Assembly: GCF_000714435.1 (NCBI RefSeq)
Contig: NZ_JJMW01000019.1
Coordinates: 186,001-250,000, forward strand
Direction: 5' to 3'
Source of the DNA: Exiguobacterium alkaliphilum 12/1
GTDB lineage: Bacteria > Bacillota > Bacilli > Exiguobacteriales > Exiguobacteriaceae
Length of the DNA stretch: 64,000 nucleotides
In this document: piece by piece, positions 1-9,937 of the stretch
Layout of the letters: every line of letters starts with the position of its first letter
Position numbering within the stretch: the first letter of the stretch is position 1
Notes under the pieces: model-generated
What the model saw: the letters and a program-made list of their open reading frames with translations, nothing else
What the model was told of the DNA's origin: nothing
Database searches by the model: none
Position numbers and translations under genes: made by a program

Positions 1-1
1 T

Positions 2-64
2 GACCAAGGAGGATTCTCCGTCTCGGAACTAACGGGCGAAGAGTCTTCGGACGATTCTAAATAA
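2..64 (+). CDS. rpsA: C-terminal tail of ribosomal protein S1 homologue (partial)
   Basis: Only the last 20 codons are in the window. The reading frame ends in a GGF-then-acidic, Ser-rich tail and a TAA stop at 62-64. Bacillales S1-type proteins (YpfD) end in a similar GGF-x-L-G sequence, and ypfD lies upstream of der in B. subtilis, so position and tail both fit. The S1 domains lie outside the window, so this call rests mainly on synteny. Confidence 0.55.
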   Translation, partial: DQGGFSVSELTGEESSDDSK

Positions 65-75
65 GACGGTCGTTC

Positions 76-104
76 AAGCGGGAGTCATGCTCCCGCTTCT
101 TTTT
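76..104 (+). terminator. Intrinsic terminator after S1 gene
   Basis: Perfect 9-bp stem (AAGCGGGAG 76-84 with CTCCCGCTT 90-98), loop TCATG, followed by a T-rich tail. It ends the upstream transcript. Confidence 0.9.
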
Positions 105-107
105 GTA

Positions 108-136
108 TGGTCACCGAAATAGTGCTGTGATATGAT
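108..136 (+). promoter_or_regulatory. SigA-type promoter of der
   Basis: TGGTCA (108-113), 17-bp spacer and TATGAT (131-136) preceded by TG at 128-129, that is an extended -10. It lies between the terminator and the der ribosome binding site. Confidence 0.65.
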
Positions 137-194
137 AGTACAGTTGCATTTAGAAACGAGTATTTATTGAATGAAAGTTAGAGAGGTGTTTTTT

Positions 195-1505
<1,311 letters not shown>

Positions 1506-1522
1506 TAATGGGGGTGCCTCCT

Positions 1523-2566
1523 ATGGCAAAAGTAGCTGTCATCGGCGCAGGGAGCTGGGGAACGGCGTTATCGCTCGTCCTCGCTGATAATGGTCACGAC
1601 GTCTTGCTCTACGGCCGTGAAGAGGATCACGTCCTCGAGATCAATACGTCACATACGAACTCGACTTATTTGAAGGACGCTCCGCTTCCGGAGTCGATTC
1701 GAGCGACGACCGATTTGAAAGAGGCGATTGCCGGACGGTCCATCATTTTCCTCGTCGTTCCGAGCTCGGCGATTCGTCCGGTCTCCCGCGAGCTGAACAC
1801 GCTCCTCACGGAACCGGCCGTCATCGTCCACGCCGCCAAAGGGATTGAACCGAAGACGCATAAGCGTCTGTCTGAGATTATCGCTGAAGAGATTGACCCG
1901 TCGAAACGGCGGGCCATCGGCGTCTTGACAGGTCCGACGCACGCCGAAGAAGTCGCCGTCCGCAAATTGACGACGATCACGATTGCGTGCGAGGACTTAG
2001 ACGTCGCCGACGAGATTCAAGAGTTGCTCACGAACGACCAGTTCCGTGTCTATTTGAATTCGGACGTCATTGGCGCCGAGTATGGTGGTGCGCTCAAAAA
2101 CATCATCGCTTTGGCTGCCGGGATGACGGACGGTCTTGGCTATGGCGATAACGCGAAAGCGGCGCTCATGACGCGCGGCATCGTCGAGATTGCCCGTCTC
2201 GGTGTGAAGCTCGGGGCCAATCCGGCCTCGTTCTCCGGCTTGACCGGCATCGGTGACTTGATCGTCACGGCGACGTCGCAGCACAGTCGTAACTGGCGCG
2301 CAGGTAACGCCATCGGACGCGGGGAAAAACTCGAAGACGTGCTCGGGCAGATGGGTATGGTCGTCGAAGGGGTGCGCGCCTGTGAGGCCGCGCACACGCT
2401 CGCCCGTGAGGCCGGCGTCGAGATGCCGATCACGGAGGCGCTCTATAACGTCTTGTTCGAGAACAAGAGCCCGCACGATGAAGTGAAGAAGTTGATGCGA
2501 CGCCCGCAAAAACACGAGATGGAGCAAGTGTTCCATTTCGAAGGCGATGAAATGGCAAGGGACTGA
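1523..2566 (+). CDS. gpsA: NAD(P)-dependent glycerol-3-phosphate dehydrogenase
   Basis: Cytosolic enzyme reducing dihydroxyacetone phosphate to sn-glycerol-3-phosphate for phospholipid synthesis. The N-terminal dinucleotide fold shows GAGSWG at residues 8-13. The family's catalytic Lys lies in GALKNIIALAAGM, and the nearby GLTGIGDL segment is typical. The start at 1523 has GGGGGTG at 1510-1516; an upstream in-frame ATG at 1508 lies before that site. Length 347 aa is normal. The stop codon lies inside the left arm of the terminator that ends the der-gpsA unit. Confidence 0.97.
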   Translation: MAKVAVIGAGSWGTALSLVLADNGHDVLLYGREEDHVLEINTSHTNSTYLKDAPLPESIRATTDLKEAIAGRSIIFLVVPSSAIRPVSRELNTLLTEPAVIVHAAKGIEPKTHKRLSEIIAEEIDPSKRRAIGVLTGPTHAEEVAVRKLTTITIACEDLDVADEIQELLTNDQFRVYLNSDVIGAEYGGALKNIIALAAGMTDGLGYGDNAKAALMTRGIVEIARLGVKLGANPASFSGLTGIGDLIVTATSQHSRNWRAGNAIGRGEKLEDVLGQMGMVVEGVRACEAAHTLAREAGVEMPITEALYNVLFENKSPHDEVKKLMRRPQKHEMEQVFHFEGDEMARD

Positions 2567-2595
2567 CGTTTTCGTTCAGTTCCTTGCTTTTTTTT
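2555..2595 (+). terminator. Terminator of der-gpsA, overlapping the gpsA stop
   Basis: 12-bp stem 2555-2566 with 2576-2587 (one G-T pair), 9-nt loop and eight Ts. The left arm contains the gpsA TGA. Confidence 0.9.
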
Positions 2596-2646
2596 GCTAC
2601 ACTAATGTACGGAGAGAGAATTAGAGAGAAAGTCGAGGGGATCAAC

Positions 2647-2847
2647 GTGACACCGTCACTCATCAAGATGTGGATTTCATTCGCCGGCATCGGGGCGTTC
2701 GCCATCGCGGCGCTCATGGTCGCTGTCAGCCACACGAAACTATCTGGTTGGTTCGGGGCGCTCGTGCGCGTCGTCGCATTCGTCATTTTTTTATTTGGAA
2801 CGCTCATTATGATTTACGTGGTCGCTTCAGGGCCGACAGGGGGTTGA
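2647..2847 (+). CDS. yphE: Small membrane protein of the DUF2768 family (YphE)
   Basis: Predicted 66-aa integral membrane protein of unknown function. Two hydrophobic segments are visible, roughly residues 5-25 and 37-60. The GTG at 2647 has GAGGGG at 2635-2640; upstream in-frame codons run back into the terminator and were not used. Identification as the yphE/DUF2768 type rests on size (67 aa in B. subtilis), the two-segment topology and its place directly after gpsA. yphF follows 4 nt downstream, so the two are translated from one message. Confidence 0.7.
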   Translation: MTPSLIKMWISFAGIGAFAIAALMVAVSHTKLSGWFGALVRVVAFVIFLFGTLIMIYVVASGPTGG

Positions 2848-2851
2848 ACCG

Positions 2852-3562
2852 TTGAAACGAATGTTAGTAGTTGTCAGTCTGTTGGCGGTAACCGTTCTGA
2901 GCGGGTGTATGTACCCGCAGTCAAACCGTGTCGACAACGTCCCGTACGAAGAACAGATTCGTTCGGTCCAAACGGCCGTCGACTCGTTCAAAGAGACGAC
3001 CGGGGTGTTGCCGATTAAAACGAAGCCGGCCGAGACACCGCTCATGGAACGGTATCCAATCGAATTCGGACGTCTTGTCCCAGGGTATATGGCCGACCCG
3101 CCGGCGAACAGTTTTGAAGGGGGTGGGCTGTTCTTATACGTCCTCGTCGACGTCGAGGACGAACCGACGGTCAAGCTGATTGATTTACGGGTGACCGAGC
3201 GGCTACAGCAGTTGCAGACGAACATTAACGCGTACCGGGCGAAGGAAGGGAAGTTCCCGTTTGCCGGATCGGTCGGTAAAAATCAATTTACGCTCAACTA
3301 CGACCTCATCTTCGTCGCCGAAGAACCGACGATCCCGAGCCCATACTCCGATAACGAGTTACCGATCTACGTCGACGGGAGCGGACAGCTATTCGTCGAC
3401 TATCGCCAAGACATCGCGGCCAAGCTCGAAAACACGGATGTGACGCCAGAAGTCGGCGAGGATATTCGGTATTTGCTCTACAATGATTCACCATTCGCCC
3501 CAGCTTATTCGCAAGGCTATACGATTAATGAACAAGGCGAAGTCGAATTTTTAAACAACTGA
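2852..3562 (+). CDS. yphF: Putative lipoprotein YphF
   Basis: Predicted 236-aa lipoprotein anchored on the outer face of the membrane; function unknown. Residues 1-18 are a signal sequence with lipobox LSGC, Cys19 being the lipidated residue. The mature part has no motif I recognise. The start is TTG at 2852 with AGGGGG at 2838-2843. B. subtilis yphF has similar size and position between yphE and spoIVA. Here the next gene is hbs, so spoIVA is missing, while yphE and yphF are kept; they are therefore unlikely to act only in sporulation. Confidence 0.7.
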   Translation: MKRMLVVVSLLAVTVLSGCMYPQSNRVDNVPYEEQIRSVQTAVDSFKETTGVLPIKTKPAETPLMERYPIEFGRLVPGYMADPPANSFEGGGLFLYVLVDVEDEPTVKLIDLRVTERLQQLQTNINAYRAKEGKFPFAGSVGKNQFTLNYDLIFVAEEPTIPSPYSDNELPIYVDGSGQLFVDYRQDIAAKLENTDVTPEVGEDIRYLLYNDSPFAPAYSQGYTINEQGEVEFLNN

Positions 3563-3604
3563 TCGACGAAGCGTCGTGAATATGGGCTTTTCACTTAAAA
3601 AATG

Positions 3605-3633
3605 TTGTCATATCAACGTTTGTACGATATGAT
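3605..3633 (+). promoter_or_regulatory. Strong SigA promoter of hbs
   Basis: TTGTCA (3605-3610), 17-bp spacer, TATGAT (3628-3633). Near-consensus, as expected for an abundant nucleoid protein. Confidence 0.8.
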
Positions 3634-3671
3634 TAATCCCGTAAACTCTCTGTGAGAGGAGGTGAATCGTG

Positions 3672-3944
3672 ATGAACAAGACTGAATTGATCCAAGCAGT
3701 TGCTGAAAAAGCCGAAGTTTCTAAAAAAGAAGCGACGACAGTTGTTGAAGCTACATTTGAATCAATCACTGAAGCACTCCAAAACGGTGAGAAAATTCAA
3801 TTGATCGGTTTTGGTACTTTTGAAGTTCGTGAGCGTGCTGCCCGTAAAGGTCGCAACCCACGTACGAAAGAAGATATCGAAATCCCTGCGAGCAAAGTCC
3901 CTGCCTTCAAAGCAGGTAAAGCGCTCAAAGACGCGGTCAAATAA
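3672..3944 (+). CDS. hbs: DNA-binding protein HU
   Basis: Histone-like dimer that bends and compacts DNA. The 90-aa protein has the HU fold, with the signature [18 protein letters not shown] at the start of the DNA-binding beta arm. The start at 3672 directly follows a GTG; the ribosome binding site GGAGGTG (3658-3664) fits the ATG. Codon use is more A/T-ending (for example aaa, gaa, gct) than the neighbours, which is usual for a highly expressed gene. It is a single-gene unit with its own promoter and terminator. Confidence 0.97.
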   Translation: MNKTELIQAVAEKAEVSKKEATTVVEATFESITEALQNGEKIQLIGFGTFEVRERAARKGRNPRTKEDIEIPASKVPAFKAGKALKDAVK

Positions 3945-3956
3945 TAGGCATTACAT

Positions 3957-3981
3957 AAGTCGCCGAAAGGCGGCTTTTTTT
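3957..3981 (+). terminator. Terminator of hbs
   Basis: 8-bp stem (3957-3964 with 3969-3976, one G-T pair), GAAA tetraloop, T tract. Confidence 0.92.
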
Positions 3982-4024
3982 GTGTCCGTTTACGAGTTCA
4001 CATGGCGTGAATGTGACGAAAATG

Positions 4025-4033
4025 TGCTATACT
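4025..4033 (+). promoter_or_regulatory. Extended -10 promoter before hepS
   Basis: TGC followed by TATACT (4028-4033). No good -35 hexamer is seen 17 bp upstream. Confidence 0.55.
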
Positions 4034-4071
4034 ATGTCAGAATGACAACGAAGAGGACGAGGGGGGATAGC

Positions 4072-4644
4072 ATGGAACAGTGGACAAACGAAAGCGTTGT
4101 CACCGACCTTGCTCGTCAAATCGAACAACGCATGACCCATCCGTATTTGACGAGACACGAGATTGTGCCCGCAGTCGACATGCCTTTACTTCGTTGGATG
4201 GTCGAATTGATTGACGAAGAATCAACCGAACAACAACAGCTCGTGCTAGCCACGTATTTTGCCCATCAGGCACTCGAGTTGCACGATCAAGTGAAGGATT
4301 GTCCGAACGGTTCTTTGGCGCGCCAGTTGAACGTGCTCGCCGGAGACTTCGCATCGGCTCAATTTTATAAAATATTGGCACGATTCCCGACCGACTTCAG
4401 TGATCGCTTCGGCCGGACCGTCCAACTCGTCAACGGGGCTAAATGCACACTCGCTTTAGACGACGAGATTTCTGTATCGACATGGATGGAAGCCAACTTT
4501 GGCCTCGTCAAGACGTTCGCTGAATTGATCGGTCAAACGTATTTGACGTCGTACGGAAAACAAATCATCGAACAAAGAGCGACGACATTGCATAAAGAAC
4601 AACGAGAGCAGCTATCGGCGCTTTTGGCGCATGCTGTCGCTTAG
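4072..4644 (+). CDS. hepS: Heptaprenyl diphosphate synthase component I
   Basis: Non-catalytic partner of HepT; the dimer makes the heptaprenyl side chain of menaquinone-7. The product is 190 aa, clearly shorter than the roughly 250 aa of B. subtilis HepS. The core segment with [10 protein letters not shown] and a later [15 protein letters not shown] matches the family. The ATG at 4072 has GAGGGGGGA immediately upstream; a longer open frame reaching back into hbs has no start signal. menG and hepT follow, as in B. subtilis, but the mtrA and mtrB genes that precede hepS there are absent. Confidence 0.85.
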   Translation: MEQWTNESVVTDLARQIEQRMTHPYLTRHEIVPAVDMPLLRWMVELIDEESTEQQQLVLATYFAHQALELHDQVKDCPNGSLARQLNVLAGDFASAQFYKILARFPTDFSDRFGRTVQLVNGAKCTLALDDEISVSTWMEANFGLVKTFAELIGQTYLTSYGKQIIEQRATTLHKEQREQLSALLAHAVA

Positions 4645-4661
4645 AACGGAAAGGATGTTAC

Positions 4662-5366
4662 GTGTTGCAACCGAAAGAAAAAGAGCAAAAAGTATATGAT
4701 GTGTTTCAATCCATCTCACCGAGCTACGATACGATGAACTCGATCATCAGTTTCCGGCTCCACAAGTGGTGGCGCAGAGCGACGATGCGACGGATGCAAG
4801 TGTTCCCGGGCGCGAAATGTCTCGACGTCTGTTGTGGGACGGCTGACTGGACGATTCAACTCGCCGAAGCGGCAGGAAACACGGGGGTCGTCAAAGGGTT
4901 AGACTTCTCGGAGAACATGCTTGCGGTCGGTCACGAGAAAGTAAAACAATATCCGAACATCGAACTCGTTCACGGAAACGCGATGGCGTTGCCGTTTGGC
5001 GATGACTCGTTTGATTTTGTGACAATCGGCTTCGGCCTTCGTAACGTCCCGGACTATATGACGGTGCTAAGCGAAATGCATCGCGTCTTGAAACCGGGCG
5101 GCACGGTCGTCTGCCTCGAGACGAGCCAACCGACGGCGCCGCTCTTCAGCGAGCTGTACCGATTTTACTTCGGTACGGTCATGCCGCTCTTTGGCAAGCT
5201 GTTCGCCGGTTCCTATGACCAATATAAATGGCTGCAAGAGTCGACCGACTCGTTCCCGGACCGCCTCACATTGAAGCGAATGTTCGAGACGGCTGGGTTC
5301 GAACAAGTCGAGGTCAAACCGTTTTCCGGTGGTGCATGTGCGATGCACTTAGGGAAGAAGTGGTAA
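4662..5366 (+). CDS. menG: Demethylmenaquinone methyltransferase
   Basis: SAM-dependent methyltransferase carrying out the last step of menaquinone synthesis. The class I SAM motif [11 protein letters not shown], the GLDFSENML segment and the family signature FGLRNVPDY are all present in 234 aa. The start is GTG at 4662 with AAGG at 4651-4654; a TTG one codon later is an alternative. The gene lies between the two heptaprenyl diphosphate synthase subunits, so the side-chain synthase and the ring methylase are made together. Confidence 0.96.
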   Translation: MLQPKEKEQKVYDVFQSISPSYDTMNSIISFRLHKWWRRATMRRMQVFPGAKCLDVCCGTADWTIQLAEAAGNTGVVKGLDFSENMLAVGHEKVKQYPNIELVHGNAMALPFGDDSFDFVTIGFGLRNVPDYMTVLSEMHRVLKPGGTVVCLETSQPTAPLFSELYRFYFGTVMPLFGKLFAGSYDQYKWLQESTDSFPDRLTLKRMFETAGFEQVEVKPFSGGACAMHLGKKW

Positions 5367-5369
5367 CCG

Positions 5370-6332
5370 ATGTCTTTAAAACGACTATATCGTCACATGA
5401 ATCGTGAAATCGATCAAATCGACCGCTTTTTGTCGACACGTGTGCATACGGACCATCCCGTCATCGATGCGGCGTCGAGGCAACTGTTAGACGCGGGCGG
5501 GAAACGGATTCGTCCGGCTTTCGTCCTCTTGAGTGCCGCGTTCGGTCAGCAGAATGACATTCGATTGACGAAAGTAGCGGCTAGTCTCGAGCTCATCCAC
5601 ATGGCCTCGCTCGTCCATGACGACGTCATCGACGATGCGACGCTCAGACGCGGCAAGCCGACCGTCATGGAACGGTATGATGAACGTGTCGCCATGTACA
5701 CGGGAAACACGCTGTTCGGCGAGGCGATCCGCCTCGTCTCCGAAGTCGATTCGCCGGAAGTGATGCAACTCATGGCAGAGACGATGGAATTGATTTGTAT
5801 CGGCGAAATCAATCAAATCCAAGATCAATACGACTGGTCGCAGTCACCGAAACGGTATTTGGACCGAATCGCCAGAAAGACGGCGCTGCTCATCGAGACG
5901 AGTTGTGCCGCTGGGGCAATCGTCTCGGGCGCGTCGCCAGAAGTCGTCAAGCAGTTACGTCTGTTCGGGTATGACATCGGCATGGCGTTTCAAATGACGG
6001 ACGACCTACTCGACTTCACAGCGAAGAGCTTTCAGCTCGGGAAACCGGTCGGTGAAGATTTGAAGCACGGCCATAAGACGTTGCCGCTCTTCTATTCGGC
6101 CGAAGATGGTCGGTTTTACGAGCGCTTGTCGCGAGTCGACAGCACGTCGACCCCTGATTTGACGGCCGCGCTCGTCCGCGAGGTACAGCAAAACGGGACG
6201 CTTGAACGGAGCCAACAGACGATCGATCGTTACGTTCGCCGGGCCATCAAACGGCTCGAGCCGCTCCCGGACGTGTCAGACAAACGTTCGCTCATCGAGA
6301 TTGCCGAATATATCGGGAAACGGAAATGGTAA
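5370..6332 (+). CDS. hepT: Heptaprenyl diphosphate synthase component II
   Basis: Catalytic trans-prenyltransferase subunit that condenses isopentenyl diphosphate on farnesyl diphosphate to C35. Both aspartate-rich motifs are intact: DDVID at residues 84-88 and DDLLD at 211-215, with GGKRIRP at 43-49. Length 320 aa is standard. It starts 3 nt after the menG stop and ends the hepS-menG-hepT unit. Confidence 0.96.
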   Translation: MSLKRLYRHMNREIDQIDRFLSTRVHTDHPVIDAASRQLLDAGGKRIRPAFVLLSAAFGQQNDIRLTKVAASLELIHMASLVHDDVIDDATLRRGKPTVMERYDERVAMYTGNTLFGEAIRLVSEVDSPEVMQLMAETMELICIGEINQIQDQYDWSQSPKRYLDRIARKTALLIETSCAAGAIVSGASPEVVKQLRLFGYDIGMAFQMTDDLLDFTAKSFQLGKPVGEDLKHGHKTLPLFYSAEDGRFYERLSRVDSTSTPDLTAALVREVQQNGTLERSQQTIDRYVRRAIKRLEPLPDVSDKRSLIEIAEYIGKRKW

Positions 6333-6423
6333 TTTGCACGTTGTAACCCCTTTCAATAACGAGAGTGACCGTGTACACTTATAGAGTACATCGTACACAT
6401 ATCGATTTAGGGGGATTAGGGGA

Positions 6424-6843
6424 ATGGAAAAGACATTTTTAATGGTGAAGCCTGACGGCGTAGCGCGTGGCTTGATTGGGGAAATCATCTCGCGCTTTGA
6501 AAACAAAGGATACACGTTGAACCGTCTCGAAATGCTTACACCGTCTGTAGAAATCGCAGAAGCGCATTATGCGGAACATAAGGAGAAGCCGTTCTTCGGC
6601 GAGCTCGTCGACTTCTTGACGTCAGGTCCGGTCGTCGCGATGGAATGGGAAGGTGAGAACATCATCGCCGTCTCACGCATGATGATTGGGAAGACGAACC
6701 CGCTCGACGCGCAACCGGGCACGATTCGGGGCGACTTGGCCGCGACGATGTCACAAAACGTGATTCACGGGTCTGACAGTGCCGAGAGTGCCGAGCGGGA
6801 GTTGGCGCTTTGGTTCGTCTCTGAAGCATCGCACGTTTCATGA
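6424..6843 (+). CDS. ndk: Nucleoside diphosphate kinase
   Basis: Transfers the gamma phosphate between nucleoside triphosphates and diphosphates through a phosphohistidine. The active-site His115 is in NVIHGSDS, and KPDGV at residues 9-13 is typical. The protein is 139 aa, about ten shorter than most bacterial Ndk, with the shortening at the C-terminus. The start has GGGGGATTAGGGGA upstream. It follows hepT by 91 nt, an interval that contains weak promoter-like AT-rich sequence. Confidence 0.96.
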   Translation: MEKTFLMVKPDGVARGLIGEIISRFENKGYTLNRLEMLTPSVEIAEAHYAEHKEKPFFGELVDFLTSGPVVAMEWEGENIIAVSRMMIGKTNPLDAQPGTIRGDLAATMSQNVIHGSDSAESAERELALWFVSEASHVS

Positions 6844-6851
6844 CGAGAACG

Positions 6852-6879
6852 AGGGACGGGGTCACCTGTCCCTTTTTTT
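6852..6879 (+). terminator. Terminator of ndk
   Basis: 9-bp stem (6852-6860 with 6865-6873, one G-T pair), loop GTCA, seven Ts. Confidence 0.9.
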
Positions 6880-6945
6880 GTTGCCGTTGAAGCGCTTACG
6901 CGGCATCGAGAACTAGGAAATGAGGAAGAATTGAGGTTGGAACTG

Positions 6946-7728
6946 GTGATAAATGATTATGCCATCTTCGTGAAAAAATTTTACTTAAAGTCTGGGATTG
7001 ATTTGAACTTATATAAAGAGGCACAGATGAAGCGCAGGATGATTGCCCTCCGCGAGAAGAAAGGCTATGCCACGTTCATCGAGTACTTCAAAGCGATGGA
7101 GGCCGACCGCGGCCTGTACGAAGAGTTTTTAGACCGGATGACAATCAATGTGAGCGAATTTTATCGGAACCCGGTCCGTTGGCAACAGCTCGAGGAGGAT
7201 ATTTTGCCAGAACTCATCCGCAAGAGCCAAGGGAAGTTACGCGTATGGAGCGCCGCCTGTTCGACAGGGGAAGAGCCGTACTCGCTCGCGATGCTCTTAT
7301 CCAAACATCTGTCACCTGCCCAATTCTCGATTACCGCGACCGACCTCGACGACATCGTCATCGAGAAAGCGAAAGCAGGCAAATACCATGAACGGGCCCT
7401 CGTCGACTTGCCGGCCGAGTTCCGACAACGTTATTTCACACGGCGGGGCGACGATTACTACATCGCAGAAGACATAAAGAAGCTCGTCACGTTCAAAAAG
7501 CACAATTTGTTAGCGGACGTCTATGAACGAAACTTCGATTTGATTGTCTGCCGCAACGTCTTGATTTACTTTACGGAGGAAGCGAAAGAGAAAGTGTACA
7601 AATCGTTTCATCGCTCGTTGCGTCCGGGTGGTGTGTTGTTCGTCGGCGGGACAGAGCAAATCTTCCAACCGAAACGTTACGGCTACCGGATGAAGCAAAG
7701 TTTCTTTTACGAAAAATACGAAGAGTGA
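6946..7728 (+). CDS. cheR: Chemotaxis protein methyltransferase CheR
   Basis: Methylates glutamates of chemoreceptors with SAM as donor. An N-terminal helical domain (KEAQMKRRM, then [14 protein letters not shown]) is followed by the SAM-binding domain with [16 protein letters not shown] and the [11 protein letters not shown] segment. The GTG at 6946 aligns with the B. subtilis start and leaves GAGG at 6933-6936 as the binding site; a TTG at 6931 would add five residues. It is an orphan chemotaxis gene between ndk and aroC, the same place as in B. subtilis, which implies a motile organism. Confidence 0.93.
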   Translation: MINDYAIFVKKFYLKSGIDLNLYKEAQMKRRMIALREKKGYATFIEYFKAMEADRGLYEEFLDRMTINVSEFYRNPVRWQQLEEDILPELIRKSQGKLRVWSAACSTGEEPYSLAMLLSKHLSPAQFSITATDLDDIVIEKAKAGKYHERALVDLPAEFRQRYFTRRGDDYYIAEDIKKLVTFKKHNLLADVYERNFDLIVCRNVLIYFTEEAKEKVYKSFHRSLRPGGVLFVGGTEQIFQPKRYGYRMKQSFFYEKYEE

Positions 7729-7738
7729 GGTGGCGTGT

Positions 7739-8899
7739 ATGCGTTATTTGACGGCAGGAGAGTCACACGGTCCTGGATTGACCATCATTCTTGAAGGAGT
7801 GCCGGCGGGCCTCTCCGTCGACATCGACTTGGTGAATGAAGAATTGAAAAAACGACAATCGGGATACGGACGTGGCCGGCGGATGCAAATCGAATCGGAT
7901 CGCGTGGACGTCCGGGCCGGGATTCGTCACGGACGGACGACGGGTGCCCCGATCTCGCTTTGGATTGAGAACAAGGACCATACGCATTGGCGGAACGTCA
8001 TGCAAGCGGAGCCGATCGCAGATGACGCCGAGGTGAAGCGGCGGGTCGTCCGCCCACGGCCAGGGCACGCCGACCTCGTCGGAGGATTGAAGTACGACCA
8101 TCGCGACCTTCGCGACGTGCTCGAGCGCTCGAGCGCCCGTGAGACGGCAGCCCGCGTCGCGGTCGGCGCCATCAGCAAGCAGTTGCTCGCCGCCGTAGGG
8201 ATGAGCGTGCTCAGCTATGTGAAAGTGATTGGCGGCGTCGCGGCCGTGAAAACGATGGACTCGAAGGAGGCGCTCATCGCAGCGGTCGAGGCGTCACCCG
8301 TCCGCACGTACGACGCGGAAGCGGCAGATCAGATGATGCGCTTGATTGACGAGGCGAAAGCCGCGGGGGATTCCCTCGGAGGCGTCGTCACGACCGAGGT
8401 CCACGGTGTCATCCCGGGACTCGGCTCCTACGTTCAGTACGACCGGAAACTTGATGCGCGAATCGCTCAGGCGGTCATGAGCGTGAACGCCATCAAAGGC
8501 GTCGCCTTCGGGGACGGGTTTGACATGGCGTATCGTCCGGGTTCGGAAGTGATGGACCCGATCGCCTATGATGAGACCGGTTACACTCGACTCTCGAATC
8601 ACCTTGGCGGCTTTGAAGGCGGGATGACGACGGGGATGCCGATCGTCTGCACGGCCGTCATGAAACCGATCCCGACCCTATACAAACCGCTCCCGTCGGT
8701 CGACATCGAGACGAAACAGCCGTTCCTCGCTCAAATCGAGCGCAGTGACGCGTGTGCCGTCCCGGCCGCCTCGCTCGTCGTCGAAGCGGTCGTCGCCTTC
8801 GAACTTGCGCGTGAGCTGTGTGAAACGTTCGGGCACGATACGGTGGAACGGATACAAAACCGAGTCGCGACGTATCGTGAGGAGATTCGGACATGGTGA
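7739..8899 (+). CDS. aroC: Chorismate synthase
   Basis: Last enzyme of the shikimate pathway; converts EPSP to chorismate and needs reduced FMN. The GESHGPG motif at the N-terminus and the [15 protein letters not shown] and RSSARETA blocks are diagnostic. The ATG at 7739 follows GAGGTGG, so 386 aa. It overlaps aroB by 7 nt, and aroA follows aroB, giving a three-gene unit for consecutive late shikimate steps plus dehydroquinate synthesis. Confidence 0.97.
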   Translation: MRYLTAGESHGPGLTIILEGVPAGLSVDIDLVNEELKKRQSGYGRGRRMQIESDRVDVRAGIRHGRTTGAPISLWIENKDHTHWRNVMQAEPIADDAEVKRRVVRPRPGHADLVGGLKYDHRDLRDVLERSSARETAARVAVGAISKQLLAAVGMSVLSYVKVIGGVAAVKTMDSKEALIAAVEASPVRTYDAEAADQMMRLIDEAKAAGDSLGGVVTTEVHGVIPGLGSYVQYDRKLDARIAQAVMSVNAIKGVAFGDGFDMAYRPGSEVMDPIAYDETGYTRLSNHLGGFEGGMTTGMPIVCTAVMKPIPTLYKPLPSVDIETKQPFLAQIERSDACAVPAASLVVEAVVAFELARELCETFGHDTVERIQNRVATYREEIRTW

Positions 8900-9936
8900 C
8901 GATTCGCGTCGATGCGTCGACCCCATATGATGTGACGATTGAACGCGGTGATGCTTGGCTCGACCGCGTTCAAGCTTTTTCTGGTTCGACGGTTTGGGTC
9001 GTGACCGATGAGACGGTCGACCGACTCCATGGCCAGACGTTTCGAGAACGGCTGGCGCCCGTCCATCCAGACATTGTCTGGTCGGTCGTGCCACCAGGCG
9101 ACGAATCGAAGTCGCTTTCCGTCATCGAACGGCTCGTCTCCGAAGGATTGACGTCCGGATGTGACCGCGATACGATCGTTCTCGCCTTCGGCGGCGGCAT
9201 GGTCGGGGATTTGGCCGGTTTTTTGGCGAGCGTCTATATGCGGGGCGTCCGTTACATCCAAGTCCCGACGACGATTCTGGCGCACGATTCGGCCGTCGGC
9301 GGAAAAGTCGCCGTCAACCATCCGCTCGCCAAAAATGCGATCGGTGCGTTCTATCAACCGATGGGCGTCCACTACGACGTCACGCGACTCGAGACGTTAC
9401 AGCAACGTGACGTCCGGAGCGGTCTCGGCGAACTGATCAAGCATGCGTATCTCTCTGAGCATGTGCTCGAGGCGTCGTTCGAGGATGCGTTGTTCGACGC
9501 CTTGACGGGCCCGATCGATTGGACGGAGTGGCTCGCGCGTGGCATTGAAGTGAAGCGTCGCATCGTCGAGGCGGACGAGCGAGAAGCAGGAGTTCGGGCG
9601 TGGCTCAATTTCGGCCATACGTTCGGCCATGCGCTCGAGACGAGTGAACGGTATCGGCTCGCCCATGGAGAGGCCGTCCTGTATGGGATGGTGTATGCCT
9701 TCCTTTTGAACGGGGACACGGACCGGGCGAGGCGGTTAGCAGACTGGATGACAGCGAACGAAGTTACACCGGTCGCCTGGCGTCCATTTGAAGACTATCG
9801 GACGTTAATGGGACGGGATAAAAAAAATCGCGGCGGTGAAGTCCGGTTCGTCTTGCTCGGTGAAACCGTCACGGTCGAACCGGTGTCAGACGATCGCCTC
9901 ATCGCCGCCTTCAATCAACTGAAAGGATGGATGTAG
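8893..9936 (+). CDS. aroB: 3-Dehydroquinate synthase
   Basis: NAD- and metal-dependent enzyme that closes the ring of DAHP. The glycine-rich [12 protein letters not shown] block, the [14 protein letters not shown] block and the metal-binding histidines in [10 protein letters not shown] and AHGEAV are all visible. 347 aa. In B. subtilis aroB is followed by aroH and the trp genes; here aroA follows after 1 nt and no trp, tyrA or aroH gene is present. Confidence 0.97.
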   Translation: MVTIRVDASTPYDVTIERGDAWLDRVQAFSGSTVWVVTDETVDRLHGQTFRERLAPVHPDIVWSVVPPGDESKSLSVIERLVSEGLTSGCDRDTIVLAFGGGMVGDLAGFLASVYMRGVRYIQVPTTILAHDSAVGGKVAVNHPLAKNAIGAFYQPMGVHYDVTRLETLQQRDVRSGLGELIKHAYLSEHVLEASFEDALFDALTGPIDWTEWLARGIEVKRRIVEADEREAGVRAWLNFGHTFGHALETSERYRLAHGEAVLYGMVYAFLLNGDTDRARRLADWMTANEVTPVAWRPFEDYRTLMGRDKKNRGGEVRFVLLGETVTVEPVSDDRLIAAFNQLKGWM

Positions 9937-9937
9937 C

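Noticed and set aside
3811-4071. N-terminal extension of hepS into hbs
   Set aside because: It would overlap hbs and cross its terminator and a promoter; the ATG at 4072 has a good binding site.
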